Shown: one piece after another, positions 1 through 8,889 of the stretch
Numbering within the stretch: position 1 is the first letter of the stretch
Layout: each line of letters begins with the position of its first letter
DNA from: Carboxydocella thermautotrophica
Lineage (GTDB): Bacteria; Bacillota; GCA-003054495; Carboxydocellales; Carboxydocellaceae
Direction: 5' to 3'
DNA: 64,000 bases
Assembly (NCBI GenBank): GCA_003054495.1
Contig: CP028514.1
Location: 43,501-107,500, forward strand
Program-made: the position numbers and the translations under genes
Notes under the pieces: generated by a model
What the model saw: the letters and a program-made list of their open reading frames with translations, nothing else
Database searches by the model: none
What the model was told of the DNA's origin: nothing

Positions 1-1
1 C

Positions 2-376
2 GAGGAATCATCCGTTACTACCCAGGATGATGTAACGGTTTTAATCGGAGTTACAGGCCAGCTGGCCGGGGTGGTTATGTATTCACTGGCGGAGAGGACA
101 GCCAAAAACCTGGTTTCCCGCATGCTAGGACAACCGGTCCCGGTTTTTGATGATATGGTGGAAAGTGCCGTGGCGGAACTGGGTAATGTTATCTCCGGTC
201 TGGCCAGTGCCCAGCTGGAAGCCAATGGGTTTATTTGTCATATCGCCCCACCGACGGTAATTGTAGGCCGAGGGGTAATTATCTCAACGGTAAATATCAA
301 AAAACTGGTTATCCCTCTGGAAACCCAGTATGGTAATTTAAGAATCGCTGTAGCTTTAAAAGAAACGGGAAAATAA
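2..376 (+). CDS. cheX: CheX-type CheY-P phosphatase, 5' end outside the window
   Basis: The reading frame is open from base 2, so the gene starts before the window; 124 residues are visible. The helix at window codons about 50-60 carries the CheC/CheX/FliY active-site pattern S/D-x3-E-x2-N (SAVAELGN), which in this family positions the Glu and Asn that dephosphorylate CheY-P in the cytoplasm. The remainder (glycine-rich strand, then VNIKKLVIPLETQYG) fits the CheX fold. Only one such motif is visible, which favours CheX over two-motif CheC. A strong intrinsic terminator follows directly. The presence of chemotaxis or other CheY-like signalling elsewhere in the genome is inferred. Confidence 0.8.
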   Translation, partial: EESSVTTQDDVTVLIGVTGQLAGVVMYSLAERTAKNLVSRMLGQPVPVFDDMVESAVAELGNVISGLASAQLEANGFICHIAPPTVIVGRGVIISTVNIKKLVIPLETQYGNLRIAVALKETGK

Positions 377-378
377 CT

Positions 379-433
379 AAAGCTTGCCCTTTAGACTGCA
401 TAAAAAGCAGTTAAACAGGGCAAGCTTTTCTTG
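379..433 (+). terminator. Intrinsic terminator after cheX
   Basis: A perfect 12-bp stem (379-390 paired with 417-428) encloses a 26-nt loop and is followed by a T-rich tract (TTTTCTTGTT). It separates the chemotaxis gene from the cyanophycin genes. Confidence 0.8.
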
Positions 434-461
434 TTGCCAGAATTTAGAGGTGATGGAACCT

Positions 462-1229
462 ATGCAAGCCGGTTGGCTGGTAGCCATTGGCGGAGCTGAG
501 CAAAAAGATCCACCGGGTGAGATATTGGAGCAGCTGGTAAAAAGATCACCTCCAGGGGAGATGGTGGTTATCACAGCTGCTTCTACACAGGCGGGGAAAA
601 CCGGTCACCAGTATGAAGAAGCCCTGCAAAAACTGGGGCGACAGGTCAGGATTTTGCATTTCAATAACCGGGCCCAGGTGCGCCAGTTTATTTATCAGGA
701 TTTAGCACCAGCGGGGATTTTTTTCACCGGCGGGGACCAGAGTCGTCTCACGGCTTTGCTGGCAGGGACGGAATTGCTGGATTACCTGACTGAACTCTGG
801 CGACAGGGCTGTACCCTGGCTGGAACCAGCGCCGGAGCCGCTGTGCTGGGTTCAGTAATGATAGCCGGGGGCAGGGCCGAAGCCAGTCCGCGCAAGGAAC
901 TGGTCAGCCTGGCCCCGGGATTTGGCTGGCTACCCAATACTGTCATTGACCAGCATTTTAACCAGCGCGGGCGGTTTAACCGCTTGCTCACGGTACTGGC
1001 TACTTTTCCCGGCATACTGGCTCTGGGCCTGGATGAAAATACCGCCCTGTTCGTCAGGGAAAATATTGGCGAAGTGGTAGGAGAAGGGACAGTCACCGTG
1101 CTGGATGGGCGCGAAATGGATTTTTCCAGTGCCCCGGAAGTGGATGGTTTTACGCCCCTGACAGTGACTGATGTACGGTTGCATAGTCTGGCCGCCGGTT
1201 ATAAGTTTGACCTGAACCAAAGAAGGTGA
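462..1229 (+). CDS. cphB: Cyanophycinase (peptidase family S51)
   Basis: The 255-residue protein is a serine exopeptidase expected to release beta-Asp-Arg dipeptides from cyanophycin. The nucleophile motif GTSAGA lies at residues 121-126 (Ser123), an early GG motif (VAIGGAEQ) marks the N terminus, and DQHFNQRGRFNRL provides the conserved His/Arg region. The ATG at 462 is chosen because AGAGGTG lies 9 bases upstream and the protein then begins like other cyanophycinases; an in-frame ATG at 453 has no spacer from that ribosome site. The gene is 6 bases from cphA, so degradation and synthesis of the polymer are probably co-transcribed. Confidence 0.92.
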   Translation: MQAGWLVAIGGAEQKDPPGEILEQLVKRSPPGEMVVITAASTQAGKTGHQYEEALQKLGRQVRILHFNNRAQVRQFIYQDLAPAGIFFTGGDQSRLTALLAGTELLDYLTELWRQGCTLAGTSAGAAVLGSVMIAGGRAEASPRKELVSLAPGFGWLPNTVIDQHFNQRGRFNRLLTVLATFPGILALGLDENTALFVRENIGEVVGEGTVTVLDGREMDFSSAPEVDGFTPLTVTDVRLHSLAAGYKFDLNQRR

Positions 1230-1235
1230 GAGAAA

Positions 1236-3887
1236 ATGAAAATTATCCGCAGTCAATGTTATGAGGAAAAAAATATTTATTGCTTTCGGCCGGTGGTGAA
1301 GGGCACTATCCGGATTCCGCCGGAGCATAATCTCCCTTCCGATCGGATTCCTGGTTTGGCAGCCCTCATCCTTGCTTACCTTCCCGGTCTTATGGAACAC
1401 CACTGTTCCCGGGGCTATGCCGGCGGCTTTGCCGAACGGCTGAGAGAAGGAACATATCCCGGCCATATTATTGAACATATCGCGCTGGAACTGCAGGTTC
1501 AGCTAGGACAGGATGTCTATTTTGGCCGTACCGAGGAGAGAGTGGAAGGATTGGTTGATATCATCGTCGAATGCCTTGTACCTCAGGTGGGGTTGGCAGC
1601 TCTGGCCTGGGCGGTAAAACTGGTGCGGTTCTGGTATACTGGAAAGCCGGTACCGCATCTGTCCACAGTGCTGGCGGATTTGGGAGCGGTTTATGACCGC
1701 TTCGGACCGGGACCATCGACCCTGGCCTTGTTACAGGCGGCCCGTCGTCAGGGACAGCCAGTAATGGAGCTGGGTGGAGGCATCTGGCAAATCGGTTATG
1801 GCCGTTATGCCCGGCGGCTGGCAGGTAGTCTGCTGGAAAATACCTCTTGTCTTTCTGCCGATCTGGTTCAGGATAAAGCTCTCACCAAAGAAATTTTACA
1901 GCGACAGGGCCTGCCGGTACTGCCCGGTTATCCGGTCAGAACCCTGGAAGAAGCCTGGGTGCGGGCAGAACAGCTGGGTTATCCGGTAGTTTTGAAAGAC
2001 AATTTTGGGCATCAGGGCAAAAAGGTATATTGTCATCTTCAGAATGGGGCAGAACTGGCGGAATGCTGGTGGCAGAAAGGGAAGGAAGGCAGCTGGTTGC
2101 TGGAGAAGGAAGGCAGGGGGCGTAACTTCAGGGCCCTGCTGGTGGATGGTCAACTGGTAGCGGTGGCTGAGCGTTTGCCTCCACGGGTCAAAGGGGATGG
2201 GCAGCGAACCATCAGGGAACTGATCGAGGAACTGAATAGAGACCCGCGCCGCGGTCAGGGCCATGGCCGGGAATTGACCCGGGTGGAAATTGATGCGGAA
2301 GTACTGCGCTGTCTGACCAGTCAGGGATATACTCTGGAGCAGGTATTGCCGGCCGGGGCTGAAGTGAACTTGCGCTTTCAGGCCAATCTATCCGGTGGCG
2401 GAGAAGCTGTTGACGTTACGGAAGAAGTTGGCCCTGAATTAAAAAAACAGCTGGAACTGGCAGCTCGCCTCAGTGGACTGAATGTCTGTGGGGTGGATTT
2501 TCTGGCTGAAGATTTGCATTCCCCCATGCCTGCTGATCAACAGCAGGGTATACTGGAAATCAATGCTGCTCCCGGATTGCGGATGCATCTGAACGGAAAG
2601 AGAGGTAAGGAGATAGCAGATTGGATTATAACACGGTTAGATCTTCAGCCCTCGCAAAAGCTTCCCCTCTTTGCGGTTACCGGTACTAATGGCAAAACCA
2701 CGGTGGTGCGCTGTCTGGCCCATTTGCTGGCTCTGGCAGGCAAGAAGGTGGGATATACTACTTCTGATGGCATATATTTTGATAAGCAATTGATTCGGGC
2801 CGGGGATATGAGTGGACCTCTCAGTGCCAGAGAAATCCTGCAACATCCTCTGGTGGAGGCAGCGGTCCTGGAAACTGCCAGAGGTGGCATTCTGCGACAG
2901 GGATTGGGCTTTAGCTATTGTGATGTGGCGGTATACACCAATCTCAGCGGGGATCACCTGGGCCAGGATGGGATCAATTCCCTGGCGGAACTGGCAGATG
3001 TTAAGGCTCTGGTAGGGGAAGTGGTTTCCCGGCAGGGCTGGATAATCCTCAATGCTGATGATCCCCAGTTACTCAGTATGGGGCCTCGCTTTCAGGGCCA
3101 GCTGTTCCTGTACACAACCAGGGCGGAAAATCCCTGGCTGGCCCGGCATCTGGCCTTAGGTGGACAGGGATTACTGGTACGGCAGGGTTGGGTACTCTGG
3201 GTTCAGGGGGACCAGTGTCTGCCCCTGGTAAAGGTGAAGGAACTGCCGGCAGCCTGGGGAGGGCTGGCTTTACATAACCTGGAGAATATGCTGGCAGCAG
3301 CGGGAGCGGCCCTGGCCTATGGTCTCAAACCGGAATTGATTGCCCGGGGTTTACGTACATTCAGCTGTGACCCGGAAACCAATCCCGGCCGTTTTAACCT
3401 CTGGCAGCTGGGCAAAATCCAGGTCCTGGTGGACTATGGTCACAATGCCGCCGGTTTTGACCGGGTGTTGAGTGCCTTGCAAGCCGGGGGCTTTGGCCCT
3501 ATAACTGCTGTGATTGGCATGCCGGGGGACCGGCGTAATCAGGATATTATCCGGGCCGGGATGGTGGCGGGCAAATATTTACATAGAGCCATAGTCAAGG
3601 AGGACAGCAATTTACGGGGGCGGCAGCCGGGGGAAATGGCAGCTTTGCTCTGTCAGGGTTTGCGGACAGTGCTTTCCCCGCAGGATATACAGGTGATTTT
3701 GCCTGAACTGGAGGCTGTAAAGCAGGCTCTGCTTACTGCTGTTCCCGGCGAGACGGTGGTGGTTTTCTATGAAAAACTGGCTCCGCTCGTCAAACTTTTG
3801 CAGGAACTGGGAGCCAGGCCGGTGCGATTGGCAGAATACCATAAATATGTTATGATGAAAGGGAAACTGCAAATTAGAGGAAGGTAG
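1236..3887 (+). CDS. cphA: Cyanophycin synthetase
   Basis: The 883-residue enzyme has the usual CphA1 size. It polymerises Asp and Arg into multi-L-arginyl-poly-L-aspartate, a nitrogen, carbon and energy store, using ATP. An N-terminal domain is followed by an ATP-grasp region (about residues 215-470, including VVLKDNFGHQGKKV and GILEINAAPGLRMH) and a Mur-ligase-like half with the P-loop AVTGTNGKTT at 480-489. The ATG follows AAGGTGAG. It lies between cphB and ispE; only 3 bases separate it from ispE, so the three genes form a likely operon. Cyanophycin genes occur in several Firmicutes besides cyanobacteria. Confidence 0.95.
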   Translation: MKIIRSQCYEEKNIYCFRPVVKGTIRIPPEHNLPSDRIPGLAALILAYLPGLMEHHCSRGYAGGFAERLREGTYPGHIIEHIALELQVQLGQDVYFGRTEERVEGLVDIIVECLVPQVGLAALAWAVKLVRFWYTGKPVPHLSTVLADLGAVYDRFGPGPSTLALLQAARRQGQPVMELGGGIWQIGYGRYARRLAGSLLENTSCLSADLVQDKALTKEILQRQGLPVLPGYPVRTLEEAWVRAEQLGYPVVLKDNFGHQGKKVYCHLQNGAELAECWWQKGKEGSWLLEKEGRGRNFRALLVDGQLVAVAERLPPRVKGDGQRTIRELIEELNRDPRRGQGHGRELTRVEIDAEVLRCLTSQGYTLEQVLPAGAEVNLRFQANLSGGGEAVDVTEEVGPELKKQLELAARLSGLNVCGVDFLAEDLHSPMPADQQQGILEINAAPGLRMHLNGKRGKEIADWIITRLDLQPSQKLPLFAVTGTNGKTTVVRCLAHLLALAGKKVGYTTSDGIYFDKQLIRAGDMSGPLSAREILQHPLVEAAVLETARGGILRQGLGFSYCDVAVYTNLSGDHLGQDGINSLAELADVKALVGEVVSRQGWIILNADDPQLLSMGPRFQGQLFLYTTRAENPWLARHLALGGQGLLVRQGWVLWVQGDQCLPLVKVKELPAAWGGLALHNLENMLAAAGAALAYGLKPELIARGLRTFSCDPETNPGRFNLWQLGKIQVLVDYGHNAAGFDRVLSALQAGGFGPITAVIGMPGDRRNQDIIRAGMVAGKYLHRAIVKEDSNLRGRQPGEMAALLCQGLRTVLSPQDIQVILPELEAVKQALLTAVPGETVVVFYEKLAPLVKLLQELGARPVRLAEYHKYVMMKGKLQIRGR

Positions 3888-3890
3888 GAC

Positions 3891-4772
3891 ATGGAGATTA
3901 CGCTATTAGCACCGGCCAAAATCAATTTAACTCTGGAAATCAAGGGCCGGCGTCCCGACGGCTACCATGAAGTAGCCATGGTGATGCAGTCCCTGGAACT
4001 GGCAGATACCATTACCTGTCGTTTGCGTTCAGATGGCAAAATCTTTCTGGAGGGAAATCACCCGGAGGTAGCATGGAATGAAACTAACCTGGCCTGGCGG
4101 GCGGCCTGGCTCCTGCAGGAAGTCAGTGGGGTCAAACTGGGGGCGGAAATCCTGGTAGAGAAGCGCATCCCGGTGGCGGCCGGCCTGGCCGGAGGGTCCA
4201 CCGATGCGGCAGGGGTTTTGCGGGCCCTGAATCAGCTCTGGAACCTGAACTGGTCCAGGGAGAAGCTGGCCGAACTGGGGGCTCGCCTGGGGTCGGATGT
4301 GCCTTTTTGCCTCTATGGTGGAACGGCCCTGGCCACCGGCAGAGGAGAACAGATTCAGCCCTTACCGGCACTGCCGCAGCATTCCCTGCTGCTGTTAAAA
4401 CCACCTTATGGAGTATCTACGGCAGAGATTTACGGGCTTTATGCCCGAATGGGCCGAAGTCAGCAGGGGCAAACGGAACGGATGCTGGCAGCTGTAAGGA
4501 CCGGAAACTGGCAGGAGGTGGCCCGGCATCTGGCCAATGACCTGGAACAGATCACTCTGGCCCTTGCTCCCGACTTAAAAGAGCTAAAGGAAGCGGCCTG
4601 CAGGGCAGGATGTCCTGGAGTGTTGATGTCAGGCAGCGGCCCAACGCTGTTTGCTTTAATCAATGATGAAGCTCAGGATCAGGAACTGGCTCAACGCTGG
4701 CAGGAGGCCGGACAGGTAATCAGGACAAAAACCGGTTTGCCCCTGCCATTGCCGGGAGAGGAGCAAATGTAG
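3891..4772 (+). CDS. ispE: 4-diphosphocytidyl-2-C-methyl-D-erythritol kinase
   Basis: This GHMP-family kinase (293 residues) phosphorylates CDP-methylerythritol in the MEP isoprenoid pathway. The ATP-binding motif PVAAGLAGGSTDAAG lies near residues 95-110, the N terminus carries APAKINLTLEIKGRRPDGYHE, and the C-terminal motif GVLMSGSGPTLFAL is intact. The start ATG has AGAGGAAGG upstream. In B. subtilis ispE is also just upstream of purR; here two genes (gntR and a nucleotidyltransferase) lie between them. Confidence 0.96.
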   Translation: MEITLLAPAKINLTLEIKGRRPDGYHEVAMVMQSLELADTITCRLRSDGKIFLEGNHPEVAWNETNLAWRAAWLLQEVSGVKLGAEILVEKRIPVAAGLAGGSTDAAGVLRALNQLWNLNWSREKLAELGARLGSDVPFCLYGGTALATGRGEQIQPLPALPQHSLLLLKPPYGVSTAEIYGLYARMGRSQQGQTERMLAAVRTGNWQEVARHLANDLEQITLALAPDLKELKEAACRAGCPGVLMSGSGPTLFALINDEAQDQELAQRWQEAGQVIRTKTGLPLPLPGEEQM

Positions 4773-4802
4773 TAAAATGGAGCAGGAGAGGGGGATAGTT
4801 CC

Positions 4803-5498
4803 ATGGAAAGAAGATTAATCCCGGTCAAACTGGATAGTTACAAACCTTTAAGGGAAATCGTTTTTGAATCCCTGCGGGAAGCCATTATCAATGGTACCCT
4901 GAAACCCGGGGAACGGCTGATGGAAATTCAGTTAGCCGAGGAAATGGGAGTGAGCCGGACACCGGTACGGGAGGCCATCCGCAAGCTGGAACTGGAAGGC
5001 TTTGTAGTAATGGTACCCCGGAAAGGGGCCTATGTAGCTGGCATTTCCCTGAAGGATATTGCTGATGTCTTTGAAGTGCGGGCCGCGCTGGAGAGTCTGG
5101 CTGCCGGCCTGGCGGCAGAGCGCATAACCGAAGAAGAACTGGAAGCGTTAGAGCGCAGTCTGGTTAAGGTAGCGGAATCGACAGAAGCGGATGACCTGAC
5201 TTCCCTGATTTCCGCTGATACCGATTTCCATGATATTCTCTACCGGGCCAGCCGCAATGAACGGCTGGTGCAGATTGTCAGCAACCTGCGGGAACAGATC
5301 CAGCGTTTCCGCATGACTTCTCTGTCCCATCCCGGTCGGATGCGGGTGGCCCTGGAGGAACACCGCAAAATCGTGGAAGCCATTTCAGAACGGAATGTAG
5401 AACTGGCCCAGCAACTGGCTCGCGAACATATCGAAAATGCGGAAAACACCATGCTGAACATGATGCGCAAAATGGAGGAGGAAGGGGCGAAAGGCTAA
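4803..5498 (+). CDS. GntR-family regulator, FCD (FadR-like) subfamily
   Basis: The 231-residue protein has a winged-helix domain (residues 15-80; LREAIINGTLKPGERLMEIQLAEEMGVSRTPVREAIRKLELEG is the GntR signature region) and an all-helical FCD effector domain (about 90-215) with Asp/His residues (DTDFHDILYRAS, EHRKIVEAI) of the kind that bind a metal-bound carboxylate ligand. The ATG follows AGGAGAGGGGG. It overlaps the next gene by one base (TAATG). The effector and targets cannot be read from the sequence; neighbouring genes do not point to one pathway. Confidence 0.9.
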   Translation: MERRLIPVKLDSYKPLREIVFESLREAIINGTLKPGERLMEIQLAEEMGVSRTPVREAIRKLELEGFVVMVPRKGAYVAGISLKDIADVFEVRAALESLAAGLAAERITEEELEALERSLVKVAESTEADDLTSLISADTDFHDILYRASRNERLVQIVSNLREQIQRFRMTSLSHPGRMRVALEEHRKIVEAISERNVELAQQLAREHIENAENTMLNMMRKMEEEGAKG

Positions 5499-6217
5499 TG
5501 CGTGCCCTGGTTTTGGGCGGTGATGCTAAATGTTTACGTCCGTTAGGCCAGGAGCCCATGTTAAAGCGCATTATTGAATGCCTCTGGTCAGCCCAGGTGG
5601 TCAAAGAGGCACTGGTTGTGGGACCGGTGGCCCAGTCGCCCTGGCCCCTGCCCCCGGGGATAGCCTGGGTACAGGGAGGCGAAAATCTTTCTCAATCCCT
5701 GCAAATTGGCTGGGAAGCCCTACGGCGGCGAGGAGTGGGTAACCGGGAATATATCCTGCTCCTCTCAGGAGATATGCCTTTGTTGTCCCCCCGGCATTTG
5801 CAGGAATTTCTTACCGATTGCCAGGGGGAACATGATGCCTATTATCCTATTGTTCGCCAGGAGGACAATGACCGCCTTTATCCCGGGGTAAGACGGACAT
5901 ATGTCCGTCTGGCTGAAGGCACTTTTACCGGAGGCAATGTTTTTTTGATTCGGGCCGGGGTAATGGATAACTGCATGGATTTGCTGGAACGCTTTATTTC
6001 CGCCCGCAAGCAGCCCTGGCGCCTGGCACGATTGCTGGGGCCCACTTTTCTGTGGCGCTGGTGGCGGCAAACCCTGACCATTGCCGATATTGCCCGCAAG
6101 CTCCAGCAACTGACAGGGTTTTCCGGTCAGGCGGTGATTTGTCCCCATCCGGAAATTGCCCTGGACCTGGATAAGGAGGAAGACTGGCTCTGGCTGGAAA
6201 AGGGCCAATATTTCTAA
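5498..6217 (+). CDS. MobA-like nucleotidyltransferase family protein
   Basis: The 239-residue protein resembles the NTP_transf_3 (MobA-like) family: an N-terminal nucleotide loop (MRALVLGGDAKCLRPLG), an acidic metal site (LLLSGDMPLLSPRHL) and a sugar- or cofactor-binding middle. The loop lacks the usual GxGxRMG spacing, so the substrate is uncertain; it need not be a molybdenum cofactor enzyme. It is translationally coupled to the GntR gene (stop and start share a base) and is followed by an intrinsic terminator, which closes the ispE-side transcription unit. Confidence 0.75.
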   Translation: MRALVLGGDAKCLRPLGQEPMLKRIIECLWSAQVVKEALVVGPVAQSPWPLPPGIAWVQGGENLSQSLQIGWEALRRRGVGNREYILLLSGDMPLLSPRHLQEFLTDCQGEHDAYYPIVRQEDNDRLYPGVRRTYVRLAEGTFTGGNVFLIRAGVMDNCMDLLERFISARKQPWRLARLLGPTFLWRWWRQTLTIADIARKLQQLTGFSGQAVICPHPEIALDLDKEEDWLWLEKGQYF

Positions 6218-6248
6218 ACATCCTCATGGACAGAGGATGTTTTTTTTA
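6218..6248 (+). terminator. Intrinsic terminator overlapping the purR promoter
   Basis: An 8-bp stem (6218-6225 with 6233-6240) is followed by eight T residues. The loop and the 3' flank contain the -35 and -10 elements of the downstream purR promoter. Confidence 0.8.
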
Positions 6249-6255
6249 TTATAAT
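6227..6255 (+). promoter_or_regulatory. SigA-type promoter for purR-ilvA-ridA
   Basis: TGGACA (6227-6232, 5 of 6 to consensus), a 17-bp spacer and a perfect TATAAT (6250-6255). The -35 starts in the terminator loop and the -10 lies just beyond its T tract. The predicted leader to the GTG start of purR is about 60 nt. Confidence 0.7.
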
Positions 6256-6321
6256 GATGGAAAAATGAAATTTTTTTGCCTCAAATGGATAAAATATTCG
6301 GGAAATGGGAGAGTGATTCCC

Positions 6322-7173
6322 GTGAAAATTAAACGCAGTGCCAGAACAATTATTATCGTACAGGAACTGCTCAATCGACCCCATCATCTCTTTCCCCTGA
6401 CCTATTTTGCTGATGAACTGGGAGTAGCCAAATCCAGCCTCAGTGAGGATATTGGGCTGATCAAGGAAACTATAGCCCGGTTACAGCTGGGGATAGTGGA
6501 AACTGTAGCGGGAGCAGCCGGTGGGGTTCGTTTTTTGCCTTTAATCGGGGCGGAAAAACGGGCCAAACTGGCGAAAGAGCTCTGTCAGAGGTTACAGGAG
6601 CCGGAACGCATCATTCCGGGCGGATTTTTGTATATGAATGATATTATCTATGATCCGGAAATCGCCGGCTGGATCGGCCAGATCTTCGCTTCTCGTTATG
6701 TCTACCAGCCGCCGGAATATGTCCTGACCGTGGAAACCAAAGGCATACCCCTGGCTATGATGACCGCCAGGGCTCTGGGGGTGCCTCTGGTCATCGCCCG
6801 GGATGACAGCAAAGTTACCGAAGGGTCATCGGTGAGTATCAACTATGTTTCCGGTTCCACCCGACGCATTCAGACCATGGCCCTGGCCCGGCGCAGTTTG
6901 CCCCGGCAGGCCAGGGTCCTGATCATTGATGATTTCATGAAAGCCGGGGGTACGGCCCGGGGCATGAAAGAACTGCTCCAGGAATTTGAAGCGGAAGTAG
7001 TAGGAACCGGCGTCCTGATCGCTACTGTGGAGCCGGAACAGAAACTGGTAGGAGACTATTTCTCCCTGCTGGAGCTGGTAAATATTGATGAGGAAAAGAA
7101 ACAGGTGGAAATCCGGCCAGCGGCCTGGGTAACCCAGCCGCTGGCAGAGGAGGAAGGTCTGTGGCAATTGTAG
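6322..7173 (+). CDS. purR: Purine operon repressor PurR
   Basis: The 283-residue protein matches B. subtilis PurR in length and architecture: an N-terminal winged helix (residues 1-75, FPLTYFADELGVAKSSLSEDI) and a type I phosphoribosyltransferase-like domain whose PRPP motif is RVLIIDDFMKAGGTARGM. PurR represses purine synthesis genes and releases DNA when PRPP is high. The GTG at 6322 is chosen because GGGAGAG lies 8 bases upstream and the protein begins like other PurR proteins; an earlier in-frame ATG would add residues unrelated to the family. The gene overlaps ilvA by 13 bases. Confidence 0.93.
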   Translation: MKIKRSARTIIIVQELLNRPHHLFPLTYFADELGVAKSSLSEDIGLIKETIARLQLGIVETVAGAAGGVRFLPLIGAEKRAKLAKELCQRLQEPERIIPGGFLYMNDIIYDPEIAGWIGQIFASRYVYQPPEYVLTVETKGIPLAMMTARALGVPLVIARDDSKVTEGSSVSINYVSGSTRRIQTMALARRSLPRQARVLIIDDFMKAGGTARGMKELLQEFEAEVVGTGVLIATVEPEQKLVGDYFSLLELVNIDEEKKQVEIRPAAWVTQPLAEEEGLWQL

Positions 7174-8369
7174 ATTTGACCATGATTGAGCAGGCGGCAG
7201 TCCGCCTTCAAGGGGTTGCTCACCGCACTCCCCTGGACCTGTCCACTACCTTCAGCCGTCTGAGTGGTCGGGAAGTCTGGTTAAAACATGAGAATCTGCA
7301 AAAAACCGGTTCTTTTAAATTGCGGGGCGCATATAACAGGATTTTAACCCTGTCCCCTGAAGATAAGGCCAAAGGGGTAATAGCCGCCTCAGCAGGGAAC
7401 CACGCCCAGGGAGTAGCATACGGGGCCAGTGCTGCAGGCATTCCGGCTACCATTGTCATGCCGGAGGGAGCTCCTCTCAGCAAGGTATCCGCTACCCGCA
7501 GTTATGGGGCCAGAGTAGTGTTGAGCGGAATTTCCTATGATGAGGCTTACCAGAAGGCCAAAGAGATTCAGGAACAAACCGGAGCCACTTTCGTTCATGC
7601 CTTTGATGACCCGGAAGTCATAGCGGGGCAGGGGACCATCGGCCTGGAGATTCTAGAGGAGATTGAACCGGAAGTGGTGGTAGCCCCTATCGGCGGCGGG
7701 GGGCTGGTGGCCGGACTGGCTACAGCTATCAAAGGTCGCAATCCCCGCATTAAAGTGATCGGGATTCAGGCGGCCGGAGCTCCGGCTATGTACCTGTCCA
7801 AACGGGCCGGCAGCTGGCAGGAGACCATTCAGGTGGATACCATTGCCGATGGGATTGCAGTTAAAAAACCGGGACAACTAACTTTTCAGATTATCAATGA
7901 CCTGGTGGATGAGATTGTGACCGTTACGGATGAGGAAATTGCCCAGGCTATCCTCATGCTGCTGGAACGGGGCAAAACCATCGTAGAAGGGGCCGGGGCA
8001 GTAGGAGTGGCGGCGCTGCTGGCAGGCAAGCTGCCTTTCAGCGGTCGGACAGTGATTGTCCTTTCCGGTGGCAATATTGATGTGAACATGGTGGCGACCA
8101 TTATTAACCGCGGTCTCAGCAAAGCTGGCCGCCGTTTGCGCTTTCGCACCATTCTGGTGGATAAGCCCGGCAGCTTGCAAAAATTGCTGGAGCTGATCGC
8201 TGGTACCAGGGCCAATGTCATCTCCATTACCCATGATCGTACCCGTCCGACTTTAACCTATACCCAGGCGGAAGTGATACTGGAACTGGAAACCCAGGAT
8301 AATCAACATATTGGGGAAATTCTGGCGATACTGCAGAATAACCACTATCAAGTGGAAATAGTTAGTTAA
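7161..8369 (+). CDS. ilvA: Threonine ammonia-lyase (biosynthetic or catabolic type with ACT domain)
   Basis: The 402-residue PLP enzyme converts threonine to 2-oxobutanoate and ammonia, the first step toward isoleucine. The PLP lysine lies in [12 protein letters not shown], the phosphate-binding loop is IGGGGLVAG, and a C-terminal ACT-like domain (about 325-402; [20 protein letters not shown]) probably binds an allosteric amino acid. GTG is the start, with GAGGAGG 8 bases upstream, inside the end of purR. Its product chemistry creates 2-aminocrotonate, the known substrate of RidA encoded next door, which makes the ilvA-ridA pair functionally coherent. Confidence 0.94.
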   Translation: MAIVDLTMIEQAAVRLQGVAHRTPLDLSTTFSRLSGREVWLKHENLQKTGSFKLRGAYNRILTLSPEDKAKGVIAASAGNHAQGVAYGASAAGIPATIVMPEGAPLSKVSATRSYGARVVLSGISYDEAYQKAKEIQEQTGATFVHAFDDPEVIAGQGTIGLEILEEIEPEVVVAPIGGGGLVAGLATAIKGRNPRIKVIGIQAAGAPAMYLSKRAGSWQETIQVDTIADGIAVKKPGQLTFQIINDLVDEIVTVTDEEIAQAILMLLERGKTIVEGAGAVGVAALLAGKLPFSGRTVIVLSGGNIDVNMVATIINRGLSKAGRRLRFRTILVDKPGSLQKLLELIAGTRANVISITHDRTRPTLTYTQAEVILELETQDNQHIGEILAILQNNHYQVEIVS

Positions 8370-8383
8370 AGGAGGAACGAGCA

Positions 8384-8767
8384 ATGACAAAAGAAATTAT
8401 TTCTACTACCGCAGCACCCCAGGCCATCGGACCCTATTCCCAGGCGGTCAAGGTGGGCAATTTGCTATTCTGTTCCGGTCAGATTCCCATTGATCCCGTC
8501 ACTGGCCAGCTGGTTACCGGGGATATCCAAACCCAGACCCGCCGGGTGCTGGATAACATTAAGGGTCTACTGGAAGCTGCCGGCAGCTCTCTGGATAAGG
8601 TGGTAAAAGCAACGGTATTTATTAAGGATATGAATCAGTTTGCCACCATTAATGAAATCTACGCTACATACTTTACTGCCAATCCGCCGGCCCGCTCCCT
8701 GGTAGAGGTAGCCCGCCTGCCGAAAGATGTCGATATTGAGATTGAGGTAATAGCCTTATGTGAATAA
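8384..8767 (+). CDS. ridA: RidA, enamine/imine deaminase
   Basis: The 127-residue protein is a YjgF/YER057c/UK114 family trimer that hydrolyses reactive enamine and imine intermediates such as those from threonine dehydratase. Family motifs are intact: [23 protein letters not shown] near the N terminus and the Arg-containing [14 protein letters not shown] that binds the substrate carboxylate. AAAGGAGG precedes the ATG. In B. subtilis ridA (yabJ) follows purR directly; here ilvA lies between them. Confidence 0.95.
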   Translation: MTKEIISTTAAPQAIGPYSQAVKVGNLLFCSGQIPIDPVTGQLVTGDIQTQTRRVLDNIKGLLEAAGSSLDKVVKATVFIKDMNQFATINEIYATYFTANPPARSLVEVARLPKDVDIEIEVIALCE

Positions 8768-8805
8768 TTGTGTAAGAATTTGTATGAAACTTTTAGCACA
8801 AATAA

Positions 8806-8834
8806 GCAGGATTTTTTTGGGATGGAGAGAATAA
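8806..8834 (+). promoter_or_regulatory. SigH promoter of spoVG
   Basis: GCAGGATTT (8806-8814), an 11-bp spacer and AGAGAATAA (8826-8834) fit the B. subtilis SigH consensus RNAGGAWWW-N11/12-RNNGAATWW at every defined position. spoVG is the classic SigH-dependent gene in B. subtilis, so both sequence and context agree. Confidence 0.88.
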
Positions 8835-8889
8835 AATAACCTGTATTGGAAAATAATATCTAGTAGGCAACCAGGAAGGTGGTGAGACT

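Noticed and set aside
6285..6305. PurBox-like site (ATTCGG core) in the purR leader
   Set aside because: Only a partial match to the GTTCGG half-site and no paired second box at the known spacing.
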